Positions 46,761 through 59,057 of a stretch of DNA of 64,000 bases are shown here, one piece after another. The translations under genes and the position numbers were made by a program. Source of the stretch: Pomphorhynchus laevis. Its lineage: Eukaryota; Acanthocephala; Palaeacanthocephala; Echinorhynchida; Pomphorhynchidae. The notes under the pieces are model-generated. The model ran no database searches. It was not told the DNA's origin and saw nothing but the letters and a program-made list of their open reading frames with translations. The stretch spans positions 99,831-163,830 of the forward strand of contig WNNJ02003378.1 in assembly GCA_012934845.2 (NCBI GenBank), in the 5' to 3' direction. Each line of letters begins with the position of its first letter. Position 1 is the first letter of the stretch.

Positions 46761-49100
46761 AAACTATCATTCCAAAATCTCTGTACTTTGATACCTTTGG
46801 TATGTTTACTGAGCCTATATCATATGAAGATAAAACGTACGGTCCAATTGTGAGATGTGCACACTTCGCTGGATTAATAGAGAGAAAATTTGTCTTGGGC
46901 CATCTCAATAAGGTGTTTATATTCGACTGAAAAACATTAACATCATCTGTACTAACAATCTCATGCCAAATCTTTACAGCATCTTCAAACAACAATGCTA
47001 GATTGAATAGCTTCAGGAAGATCATTGATACAGATCACAAATAGAAACGGTGAATGATAAATTTGGAGAATGCCGTCTAGGATCGAGTACGGAAAGTTTT
47101 GCTAATATTTATTCAAATTGACATTTTTCAGATGCTTAAGATATGTGAAGCCATTTATAACATTTTTAAATGAATTATAGTCTATTATTTGATTAGAAAA
47201 CCTAATAAATGTCTGCTTTTTTTAAATATGAGAGCGTCTCTTAGCTCCTTATCAAACCAAGGACTGTGATGCGTACTTATCCTGGCTACCTTATGAGGAG
47301 AAAATCGTTGAAGCAATCTATGGAGAATTGATTCAAACTGATGCCATGACATCTCAACTCCAACAGCTAAGAGATTAAGCCAGCATTTACTGGATAGAGA
47401 TCGACGGACTAATTTAAAGTCAGTCTCAAAACATTGCAGTATATTGAAATAAGGCTTAGGGTGCCACAATATATTTGAGAAATTTGAGTCGAAACAGAGT
47501 ACACAATGCTCTGAGTTGCCTAGAGGATCCAACTGCGTAACATTATTCATCATGGATTTTTTATGTAAGGCAAATATCGAGTAAAAAACGATGATCTTAA
47601 GAGAAACGTGTGAACTCTGTAACATGCTGAGTAGGGTTCAAAATTATAACGGTATCAAGGAATTCCGAAGAGGAATTATCACTCGCAGAACACATATAAC
47701 TACTCCAATTGACAGTCGGCATGTTTAAATCACCCACTACTATTACATTACTGCGGTAACCAAATTTCAGCAAATCATCGATTATGCAACTCACATTAGA
47801 GCACGGACTGCGATAGATTAGACAGATCATGACTGATCAATGAGTAGGTAGCAATATGTTATTCCATAAAGTCTCAATTCCTGTTTCTGATTTTACATCG
47901 ATTAACTTGAACGTTACGCTGTTATGCACATAAAGAATCACTCCACCACCTCTACGTGGAAATTTTCGTTCGTCAAGTTAGCCTCTCCTGCATCTAAGCG
48001 CGCTTTTAAAACTTGTTTAACTTCGTGTAGACGTTTCCGTTCATTCACATCAAGATCTTTCAATAACATGGTAGGATAACGTTTAAGGCGAAAAGAGTTC
48101 AGAAAAATGTGCTGGACAGCAAAATTGTCAGTAAGTATTGCTTTCAACAGTCTAGGACGATTACCATCATTTTTACCAATACGGAAAAGATTAAGTACTC
48201 TAATTTTAAAAGTGACCTCCGTAGGAGAATTTACCTTAATAATTGACAAGATAGCCGTATCTTCGACAAGTCATTATTAAATCGATTTTAAATGTTGATT
48301 GAAGCTGATTCCGGTACATTCGTGAAAATGATATCAAGTGAAGAATCACGCTGTTTACGTATTCGTGAAAAATTAGAAATACGCTGACACAGGGAACTTA
48401 ATCTTGTCTTGCCTATTAACTCGGATAACATAGATCTAGACACCTTGGATGTATCACATATTAAACATGTATCCAAGTTTGTGAAATCGCTACTGCAATG
48501 ATTCTCGACGATGTTCATGCCATTTTCGACATCATGATTTGACGTCGAATAGCCTACATTAAAACTTGTCTTTTAATGTGTGCATAGTGTGCAAATGTCG
48601 TTGTTCACTTATCCAGATGCGTGCAGAATTATCCAGATGATTATCTGATTTATCAGATAATCATCTGATAAATTTAGTTTCGGGTTGAATTATCAGATAA
48701 TCTCATGATTATATAGATAATCATCTGATTATCCAGATGCGCCTTAAGTCATCTGTCGTTATAACTTCCTGATCTTGTGATTGTGAGATGAATACATTTT
48801 GCGAAGAAATATCTGTCTTATGATTATGGCACGTTGCATGTTCGCCTGAACTGTGTTCGCGATCGAACGGAATCAATTGAATATTAGGTTCTTTTTGCTT
48901 CACCTGTATTCATTGTTAAAGCCCCCGTAGGAAGTACAGGCGCAGACCAAAAACCACAAATAAACTTTCTTCTAGAAAGCTTGTCAGAATCTGACCGCGG
49001 TACATATCCCGTATTCCAAGCGTTACAGTCGTCAGAATCACATAAAACTTGACGTGATACATATGCAATTATTTCAGTTTGTTTTCTGCGACCCATTTAG
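46760..49100 (-). mobile_element. CR1-like LINE with ORF1 remnant, decayed
   Basis: Minus strand: the ORF1 start (49096) shows a Cys-rich segment, CDSDDCNAWNTGY, that may be a PHD-type finger remnant. Next come 48518-48288 (RIRKQRDSSLDIIFTNVPES) and 48249-47938 (RIGKNDGNRPRLLKAILTD, KDLDVNERKRLHEVKQVLKA), the conserved C-terminal region of CR1 first ORFs. The endonuclease piece is 47830-47597 (CLIYRSPCSNVS, VVGDLNMPTVNW), followed by 47625-47185 (GNSEHCVLCFD, HHSPWFDKELRDALIFKK). After a gap comes a reverse-transcriptase end, 47025-46759 (LFEDAVKIWHEI, in place of LFADDVK, and LSINPAKCAHLTIG). The central palm is deleted. Old copy. Confidence 0.8.
48605..48745. repeat. Cluster of ATCTGAT/ATCAGAT palindromic repeats
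   Basis: GATTATCTGAT, TATCAGATAATCATCTG and their complements recur within 140 bp, forming a near-perfect palindrome at about 48630-48673. The edges are CCAGATGCG at both ends (48607 and 48734). It lies within the ORF1 part of the minus-strand LINE. Confidence 0.75.
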
Positions 49101-49139
49101 ATTTAAAATAACTTTCGTAAAAGTCCATCTATCCGAAAT

Positions 49140-52035
49140 GTCTGTCAATTGTCAGTTTTTTGTCCTAATTGTCTCCTCGTTGTGTTCTTGTTCTTTGTTG
49201 TTTCCTCATTCCTCGTTGTTTCATTGTTCCTGGTTGTTTCCTCGTTCCTGGTTGTTTTCTCGTTACTTGATGTTTCCTCGTTCCCGGTTGTTTCCTCGTT
49301 CCTCTTTGTTCCTCGTTTCTAGTTGTATTCTCGTTCCTCGTTGTTTATTCGTTCCTGGTTGTTTCCTCGTTCCTCGTTGATTCCTGGTTGTTTCCTCGTT
49401 CCCGTTGTTCCCTCCTTCCTCATTGTTCATCGTTCCTCATTGTTTCCTCGTTCCTCGATGATTCCTTGTTACTCAATGTGTCCATATTCCTCGTTGTTTC
49501 GTCGTTCTTCGTTATGTCCTCGTTCCTCGCTGTGTCCTCGTTCCTCGTTATTTCCTCGTTCCTCGCTGTTTTCTCGTTCCTGGTTATCTCCTCGTTACTC
49601 GCTGTTTCTTCGTTCCTAATTGTTTCATCGTTCCTGGTTGTTTCATCGTTCCTGGTTGTTTCATCGTTCCTAGTTGTTTCATCGTTCCTGGTTGTTTCAT
49701 CGTTCCTGATTGTTTCCTCGTTCCTCGTTTCTCGTTGTTTTCATGTTCCTCGCTGTTTTCTCGTTCCTGGTTGTTTCCTCGTTCCTCGTTATTTCCTCGT
49801 TTCTCGTTGTTTTCTCATTCCTCGCTTTGTCTTCATTCCTCGTTGTTTCCTCGCTACTCGTTGTTTCCTCGTTCCTCGTTGTTTCCTTACTTCTCATTGT
49901 TTTCTCGTTCCTCGTTGTTTCCTTACTTCTCGTTGTTTTCTCGTTCCTCGTTGTTTCCCCGTTGTTTCCTTGTTCCTCAATCTTTCCTAGTTCCTCGTTG
50001 ATTCTTCGTCCCTCGTTCCTCGTTGTTTTCTCGTTCTTCGTTGTTTCCTCGTTTCTCGTTGTTTCCTCGTTTCTCGTTGTTTCCTCGTTTCTCGTTGTTT
50101 CCTCGTTTCTCGTTGTTTCCTCGTTTCTCGTTGTTTCCTCGTTTCTCGTTGTTTCCTCGTTCCTCGTTGTTTCCTCGTTCCTCGTTGTTTCCTCGTTCCT
50201 CGTTGTTTCCTCGTTCCTCGTTGTTTCCTCGTTTCTCGTTGTTTCCTCGTTTCTCGTTGTTTCCTCGTTTCTCGTTGTTTCCTCGTTTCTCGTTGTTTCC
50301 TCGTTTCTCGTTGTTTCCTCGTTCCTCGTTGTTTCCTCGTTCCTCGTTGTTTCCTCGTTCCTCGTTGTTTCCTCGTTCCTCGTTGTTTCCTCGTTCCTCG
50401 TTGTTTCCTCGTTTCTCGTTGTTTCCTCGTTTCTCGTTGTTTCCTCGTTTCTCGTTGTTTCCTCGTTTCTCGTTGTTTCCTCGTTTCTCGTTGTTTCCTC
50501 GTTTCTCGTTGTTTCCTCGTTTCTCGTTGTTTCCTCGTTTCTCGTTGTTTCCTCGTTCCTCGTTGTTTCCTCGTTCCTCGTTGTTTCCTCGTTCCTCGTT
50601 GTTTCCTCGTTCCTCGTTGTTTCCTCGTTCCTCATTGTTTCCTCGTTATCGTGGTTTCCTCGTCCTTCGTTGTTTCCTCGTTGTTTCCTTATTCCTCCTT
50701 GTTTCCTCGTTCCTCGTTGTTTCCTCGTTCCTCGTTGTTTCCTCGTTCCTCGTTGTTTCCTCGTTCCTCGTTGTTTCCTCGTTCGTCGTTGTTTCCTCGT
50801 TCGTCGTTGTTTCCTCGTTCGTCGTTGTTTCCTCGTTCGTCGTTGTTTCCTCGTTCGTCGTTGTTTCCTCGTTCGTCGTTGTTTCCTCGTTCGTCGTTGT
50901 TTCCTCGTTCGTCGTTGTTTCCTCGTTCGTCGTTGTTTCCTCGTTCGTCGTTGTTTCCTCGTTCGTCGTTGTTTCCTCGTTCGTCGTTGTTTCCTCGTTC
51001 GTCGTTGTTTCCTCATTCCTTGTTGTTTCCTCGTTCCTCGTTGATTCCTTGTTACCCGCTGTGTCTTCATTCCTCGTTGTGTCCTCGTTCCTGGTTGTTT
51101 CCTCGTTCCTCGTTGTTTCTTTATTTCTCATTGTTTGCTCGTTCGTCGTTGTTTCTTCGTTCCTCATTCTTTCCTTGTTCATTGTACCCTCGTTCCTCGT
51201 TGTTTGCTCGGCACTCCTTGATTCCTCGCCCCTCCTTGTTTCCTCGTTCCTCGTTGTTTTCTCGTTCCTCACTGTGTCCTCATTCCTCGTCGTGTCCTCG
51301 TTCCTCATTGTTTCCTCGTTCCTCGTTGTTCCTTGTTCCTGGTTGTTTCCTCGTTCCTCGTTGTTCCTTGTTCCTGGTTGTTTCCTCGTTACTCGTTGTT
51401 TTCTCGTTCATCGCTGTGTCCTCATTCCTTGTCGTGTCCTCGTTCCTCTTTGTTTCCTCGTTCCTCGTTGTTTCCTCGTTCCTCGTTGTTTCCTCGTTCC
51501 TCGTTGTTTCCTCGTTCCTCGTTGTTTCCTCGTTCCTCGTTGTTTCCTCGTTCCTCGTTGTTTCCTCGTTCCTCGTTGTTTCCTCGTTCCTCGTTGTTTC
51601 CTCGTTCCTCGTTGTTTCCTCGTTCCTCGTTGTTTCCTCGTTCCTCGTTGTTTCCTCGTTCCTCGTTGTTTCCTCGTTCCTCGTTGTTTCCTCGTTCGTC
51701 GTTGTTTCCTCGTTCGTCGTTGTTTCCTCGTTCGTCGTTGTTTCCTCGTTCGTCGTTGTTTCCTCGTTCGTCGTTGTTTCCTCGTTCGTCGTTGTTTCCT
51801 CGTTCGTCGTTGTTTCCTCGTTCGTCGTTGTTTCCTCGTTCGTCGTTGTTTCCTCGTTCGTCGTTGTTTCCTCGTTCGTCGTTGTTTCCTCGTTCGTCGT
51901 TGTTTCCTCGTTCGTCGTTGTTTCCTCGTTCGTCGTTGTTTCCTCATTCCTCGTTGTTTTCTAGTTCCTGGTTGTTTCCTCGTTCCTCGTTGTTTCCTCG
52001 TGCCTTGTTGTTTCCTCGTTCTTCGTTACTTCCTT
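49140..52035. repeat. 2.9-kb minisatellite, 18-bp unit, ~160 copies
   Basis: The unit is CCTCGTTCCTCGTTGTTT with three main variants at bases 8-10: CCT, TCT and CGT. Variants come in blocks. From 50023: six TCT, four CCT, five TCT, five CCT, eight TCT, about five CCT. Two separate stretches show CCT units followed by 13-14 CGT units (50700-51012 and 51440-51945). The outer ~600 bp at the left are diverged and the core is nearly perfect, as expected from unequal exchange. Because 18 is a multiple of three and the unit has no stop in any frame, both strands are open in all frames over long distances. Long predicted proteins here, such as (TRNEET)n or (FLVVSS)n, are a by-product and not gene evidence. 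Confidence 0.95.
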
Positions 52036-53794
52036 CCTTTCAAAGTAATGAAATTTCCTCCAGTTCTTCCTGATGACTGTAATAATTTAATTGTTATTCC
52101 AGATAGTTCAGCATGTAAACAGATTGTTTCATAATGTAAATTGTAATAAGTTAATTGTTATTCCAGATAGTTAAGTGTGATAATTATTATAGCATTTGTG
52201 CAGTGATGATATCTTCGCTAATGAGGTCTTATAGTACCACCGTAAATACTAATTGAAAACTGTAAATCAAAAGTATTAAAATTCAGAAAATACGGCCGTG
52301 GATCTCTATAACCATTTCAACCGTTACTTCCATCTCAGCTTTAGTTGGTCAACAACTTCACTTACCTAGGATTAAAATTATCGCACGTTACCTTTACAAT
52401 TTGTAGGTTAAATATTATCTAAATCTGTTTAAATCTAAGGAAACATATGTTTAATTAATTTATCTTCCATTCGAGACCGTTATGTACCGTGTCAAAGTGA
52501 TGTTTTACTTCTGTATGAAATATCACTTTCTATAAAATCTAACATTAGGAAATCAAAGTTTTGAATCAAAGTTTCTAAGATTAATAAATCTAAGATAGGT
52601 AAGATTAGTATTTCTAAGATTAGTAAATCTAAGTTTATAAGATTAGTATATCTAAGTTTATAAGATTAGTAAATCTAAGTTTCGTAAAAGATTCTATTAT
52701 AAAAATTTAACGGAATAGATTTTTTCATAATTTGTAGGCGATCATTTACTTTGTTTTTACTTTTCATTTTACTGTTTTTATATTTACTCTTTTTGTGGAT
52801 CAACTGCTGTATTCCGAGCGTATTACAAAAAACCAAAATCGTATCTTATTTTAAAGATTTCACTTAAATGTGCTTATACATATATACCAGCAACGTGCAT
52901 GTGTTCATGGTCTTGAATACAGAGCACATATTTATACGAAGCACGGTGTGTTAATTTATTATAACAGAACACACCTCATCTCAGAATATGTTTAGTTGAT
53001 CACACAAAAGTTTAGTAACATCATGTAACATTGTCTTCTTCGAGATCTCTATTCAGTGGGATATTTCTGAAACACTTCGCAACAAAGACAAACCAGCTAT
53101 CCTCAATATATTACTCATTCACCTTATCTTACCCGTTTTAATATTTAAAAGCAACCGATGTACTCGGAGCTTATCATAGATGAATGATCGAGATCACATT
53201 TTATTTTAAAGAGGAACTCTAGCTTTTCCAACAAGAGATATTTCGACCGTATTTGTTTGAAATTTGATTTTTCGGTCATTAACTAATTTGCTTTGACTAT
53301 ACTTGATGTGTATACGAAAATTAATGGGTAAATTAAGTATTTTGCCCTGGGGGCATAACTTAGCATAATCTAAGATCTTCGTTTCCACACGGATCAACTG
53401 TGTAGCTTATCGTTCTTCCAATGATCAAGTTTTATCATTGAACTAAATGATATACATTAGAACTAGTCAAATTTGTGAGTTAGACCTGTGACGAATTTAA
53501 CCCAATCAGTTAGCTGAAATCAACTGTGACCTTATCTCATTACTTATAGTATTGGAACTGTTATGAGTTATATAAATGTAAAATTTTTCTTAATTTTCTT
53601 AAAGAAACGAAAGCGGGATATGATAAAATATAATTGTCCAATACGCATTACTTCTCATGTTTGTTTTCTGGTATTTCATTGTTTTTAAATAAAAATAGGA
53701 TTAGCAAATCAATAAATTAGTGCCGAAACATGAACTACTTGATATTAGAATACAAAATGGTTAATTATACATTTTTTAAGAACGTTAAAAAAAT
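52036..53794. other. AT-rich region upstream of ADSL
   Basis: No gene recognised. A 23-bp tandem repeat, TAAGATTAGTAAATCTAAGT plus three bases, about four units, lies at 52575-52690. Promoter elements for ADSL would be expected here, but nothing specific can be named in DNA this AT-rich. Confidence 0.4.
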
Positions 53795-53815
53795 GTGAAT
53801 TAACCCCTATTTTAG
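53795..53815 (+). promoter_or_regulatory. Splice acceptor abutting the ADSL start codon
   Basis: A pyrimidine-rich CCCCTATTTTAG ends exactly at the base before the ATG at 53816. It reads as a 3' splice site. Either a 5' untranslated exon is joined here, or a spliced leader is added in trans, as in flatworms and some other animals. No upstream exon could be recognised. Confidence 0.4.
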
Positions 53816-56800
53816 ATGTCGTCTTTATTACCAAGCGGGGAGGGCATATACGAGATCAGTGATGTATTTCACTCTGATGGTGCTTACAGTTCTTATCGAA
53901 CTCCGCTGGTTTCTCGATACTGTAGCAAGGAAATGTCCTACAATTTCAGCGAGAAAAATAAAATTACTATATGGAGAAAATTGTGGATTATCTTGGCCAA
54001 ATCTCAAAAGGTGTATAACCTGGTCTCTTTAAAGTAAAATATCTTTTAATATAATTACCTTTTCAAACACACTTTTAATATTTGAAGCTGAAACAGCTTT
54101 TAAATCACGAATACACTATATGGATTTAATTGAGCATAAATTTGTTCGTTTTTAAGCAACTATTGAACATTGAACGAGGTCAAATACATGTTATGATGCG
54201 ATTTATAAGATAATGTGATTATCTAGAACGAAGTCATGTTTGAAGATATCAGGTTATTTATTAAATCAATTGATAAATATTTTCTGCTTGAGTTTAAATT
54301 TATTTTTTTGTAATATTTTGATGATTTACATATTTTACAATTTCCTGTTTGATTTTATTTTTATAGTAACCTAGTTTAAAATATGTATCTATTAAATTAT
54401 TTAAATGATTTTAAATAAAACCAACATTACATATTATAGCAATTCTTAAAATTTCCGTTTAATTTATCGTAGCATGAGAATTATGTTATCTGAATAGCCT
54501 AATTGTATTTATTGATTTATATATAGTGTATATATGTTCCTCTACCTTTCATAGCAGCGATGTCAAACACGTACTAATGACGTATTTCCTCTTATGAAAT
54601 TTGATTAAATAGTATCATATTCTAATACAAAGTGTATTATTTATTACCCATCCATAAAAAATTTCTGCTAATGATTTTAAATTTATTCTTTATATTATTG
54701 TGTTGATTTATATATTTTACTATTTTCTGCTTGATGTTATTTTTATAGTAACCTAGTTTAAAATATGTATCTATTAAATTATTTAAATGATTTTGAAGAA
54801 AGCCAATATCATTACATATTGTTGCAATTCTTAAAATTTTGTTATTTAATGTGTTATATTTAATTTTAATTGAATGCATGAATGCTTATATAAAAAGATA
54901 TTTTTTGTAAATTTAAATAAGGCATCTTAACGATATAAATTATTAATAGGTTTAATTAATGTGAATTCAATGTTTATATCCATGTATGTATCTTTTCGAC
55001 TAATTAATATTGGTTTCATTAAGAATAAGACTACCTGAATAAATTTGTTCATTTATCGAATAAAGCTTATTAGAGTTAAATACACATGTTTGATAAATAT
55101 ATCGTGTACAAATTCATATTCCATAAAGCTTAAAAATAGATATGCGATTAGAGGCATATGATAGTATATATTTTCCTAATTTTAAATTTAATTCGTTAAA
55201 GTATAGCTTATATAAGTTCATTTTAATTCATGCATCTATATTTATTTGCTGGAAGAATAACATATATATGTCACTTCTAGACGACTACTTTATCACCGAA
55301 TCGATAGAGTCATCGGCAACACTGATCAGTAGAATGATGTACCCACCGGTCCTTTTGATTACTTGCGTGACATTGTGAATTAAGACGTTTCCGACTAATT
55401 CACAATGTTACAAGGCAACCGAAATGACCAGTAAATACTTCATTCTATTTATGAGTATTGCCGGGTACTCCATCACTTATGTGCTAAAGTGGTCGTCAAG
55501 AGGTGACATGGTGCTAAAGTGGTCGACAAGAGGTAACATCTAGCAACTACAGTTGTTGGATAATACTCGTAATTTGTGCGAGTTTCAGCCTAATGCTGGT
55601 TGCAGTTTGTACCAAATATCGTAATTTTAGTGAAAATATAATATAATATATATATTCTCGCTTTATTTAATTTTTGTTAGATTTCTGAACATTTTATAAC
55701 AAAACTAAAACTTAGGTTTTTCGTTCAAAGCAACTCGGCTACTCTATAAGCGATGAGCAAATATCGCAAATGGTTGATAACTTGGAGAACATAGATTTTG
55801 ATGCCGTTCGAAGTGAGGAGCATAAACGCAAGCATGACGTTGTTGCGCACATAGTAGAATTTTCAAGAGTATGTCCCAAAGCCGCACCAATCATTCACCT
55901 GGGAGCGACATCCGCATACGTTGTTGATAATGGGGTAATTAAGATCGGAACTTGTATGCTTTATATATGATGTTTTTATCCACGTTGTCGTTGATATTGA
56001 ACATTTTTATTGATAATTACTTTTATGCATTAACCGCGATGTAGTTTTATTAGCTTTTTCTTTATTTTCAGGATTTAATAGTTATGCGAGACGGATTAGA
56101 TCTGCTGGCTAAAAAGGTAATATATTCAGATTATGATATAGTGAAGTTACAAAATATAAGTTTATTGTAATTTTACTGGCAATTGTGTTTTTTGTAAATT
56201 CATTGTTTTTGAATTATTTAATTTATTGATTATTAATGTTCATTGAACTTAGAGTGAAGTACGATCATTCTTGACCTATCAATATTCAATTACGTATAGT
56301 TCAACTACCTTAATGCTCGTATACTTTATTTACCATCGTTTTTAATATCATTTGTATTTTTATAATACAGATGCCATCCTTTTTTTAATTTTTTAGGAAT
56401 AATAATTAAGAATTATTGATTTTTTAAAAGTATATAAATATAATTTAATAATTTTAGTCTGTATGTGTGATAAAATGTCACTATTTAGTGTTCAAGTTCT
56501 AGATCAACATGCCGTTTTTATCAAAATCATGCAGATCACCATCCAAAGAATTATTTATAATAACAATATTAATAATATTTGTATTATTAATATTAATCTG
56601 AAAGTTTTATTAACCCACTGCCGTTTTACAACGATGGGGTTGAAAACCCCATAACCCACTGCCGTTTTTCATAGACTGACAGAGGGTATTGTTGTGGAAT
56701 GCACTTTGCAGGAAAAACAAAACAAACACTTTGACAATCCCGTAACAAAGACAATGCTGAAACTCTTCTAGAATAAGATAGTGCTGTAACCAATTTACAC

Positions 56801-58984
56801 AGTGTTTTCACAAAATGCTTATGGAAGGACCATCGTGATGTGACGGCAACTCCTAAATATGTGTAGTCGTTATAGACATCTACTGATAAATTCGTATAGT
56901 ATAAGACATACCGATAGCTGAGTATCTCAACTCGTCTGAATTTAGCAACGTTTGCCTTCTTTTAGTTCACCTTCACGGAATTAAAAAAAACAATACAAAG
57001 CTAAACAGTTTCACGTAAGTTATCAGAGATAGAATAGGAAGTCACTAGAATATCGTCGGGTAGAGAAATACGTTTATCTGAATATCATTTACACGTAAAT
57101 ATGATGGCATATCACATATATACAGAGAAAATAATAAAGGGCTGACATAACCGCCTTGGAGAACTTCAATTTCCTGCTTAATGCAGTCAGCTTATGTGAT
57201 GCCATCTAATATTTTTACAAAGTTCGACGAAAGTATATTACAAATAAAATTAACAAATAGCTTATTAGTTTGACAAAGAAGTAATAGTTTCAGCTAAAGA
57301 GTCTTTCTATTAATGTTATCGAAAGCTTTAGAAAAATCGACACACAGTCCATACGCGTGCCCGTACTTATATATAGTGTTTAGGACGACGCTCATAACTG
57401 AAACATGAGCTTTTATAGTAGACCTATATAGACGAAATCCATATTGCTCATTTGGTCTAGATTAGCTCTGCAAATTTGGACAGTCGGGAAGTCAGAACTG
57501 ATGAGTAGAATTTGTACGTATAATTCAGCATGGCAATCCCTCTATACGAATTTGGGTCGTTTACATCGCCGTGTCCGTTATAAAGCATTTTTAAAATAGA
57601 ATGTTTCCAACAAGATTGATGCTGACTACCCTTGAATATCTAGTTAAATAAAATTAATGGTATAAACAAGATTAAAAATAGTATATCTTGGATTTAAAAA
57701 ATACATAAAAATAAATAAAATATTATTGTTGTTAAATTCATAATATACTCTTATTATTAATATTATTAATAATAAGAGCATATTATGAATTTAACAACAA
57801 TAATATTTTATTTATTTTTATGTATTTTTTAAATCCAAGATATACTATTTTTAATCTTGTTTATACCCTTAATTTTATCTATAAAGTTTCCATTCTAAAA
57901 ATTATATTAATAATTATGTCCAATTATTATTCATTATATACTACTCAATGATAACAGTGATATATAACAGCTTAGCGCTGTCGTACTCTCTGAGATCCGA
58001 ATCCAGCCTTTTCAATTACCACGAAAGCCGGAAAAGACAGAAATATACGGAACGAATATAGATAATTAAATTGGGTACATTTCATCATGTCGTGCTATCC
58101 ACAACAGGCGCAATCAAGCCGACTGCTGATCAATTACTAAAAACAATGGCGCAACGTATGACGACCACATCTTATAGAAGTCACACAGATTGCATTTATC
58201 ACTTAAGACAGGTAATATCTACACAAATGGCAGAATGAGTTCAAGTTATTTTAGAAAACAACATATTTGTGTTTAACAATTTTCTGTATCGTCAAATATT
58301 AACATATTCTGCAAATTAACATATTTTTGTTTGTATCATATATGCCTAAATACATGTTTTACAGACTGTGATTGAGAAGACTGGGATCAACTGTGAACAC
58401 TGAACAATACAAAATTCGTAAGCACGGTGAATTGCCAGACAGGAACTGAAAGCCTAATCACACATTTGCTTACCAAAACATATGTATGTGTAAAAACGGC
58501 AAAATGAGGAAGGCAATAGAACAAATGTAGATAAGCAGGCTATACACTGATACACCACCAAGTTAAATGAAGAAAAACACACATATATATGTGTTTTTAT
58601 ATATATATATATACTTAGTATAAATTATAATCAATTTATAAACTACTTCCGGTTGGGATCACGCTATGACCAAAATATATTCGAAATATGATTATTTGTC
58701 TCTTCCAACAAAAAACAAAGATTAATTCTTTAATTTACGTTTCGCCTTGCGGCTTCTTCAAAACTCTAAAAATATGTCAAAATTCACATAAATATCAAAA
58801 TGCTAAAAAACGAAGTTTTTTACAAAAGGCTTATGTGACGTCTTTCCATTTGAATGCACTGTCGACATTTATACCTGGCTGTAGGTCAGTGCATAATTGT
58901 TGGTGCCAATATCTTTCACGATATTTTCGTTGCTTTTCGTCCTGCACTCTTTCTATTATTTGATAATTAAAGCAATCTTCTGTT

Positions 58985-59057
<73 letters not shown>

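Noticed and set aside
49697-52134. Open frames of up to ~700 codons on both strands within the minisatellite
   Set aside because: They follow from an 18-bp stop-free unit; no start context, domain or composition supports a protein.
55716-55730. Earlier acceptor (CTTAG at 55711-55715) for ADSL exon 2
   Set aside because: It would insert five extra residues before [10 protein letters not shown]; the acceptor at 55729-55730 gives a gap-free match to the animal enzyme.
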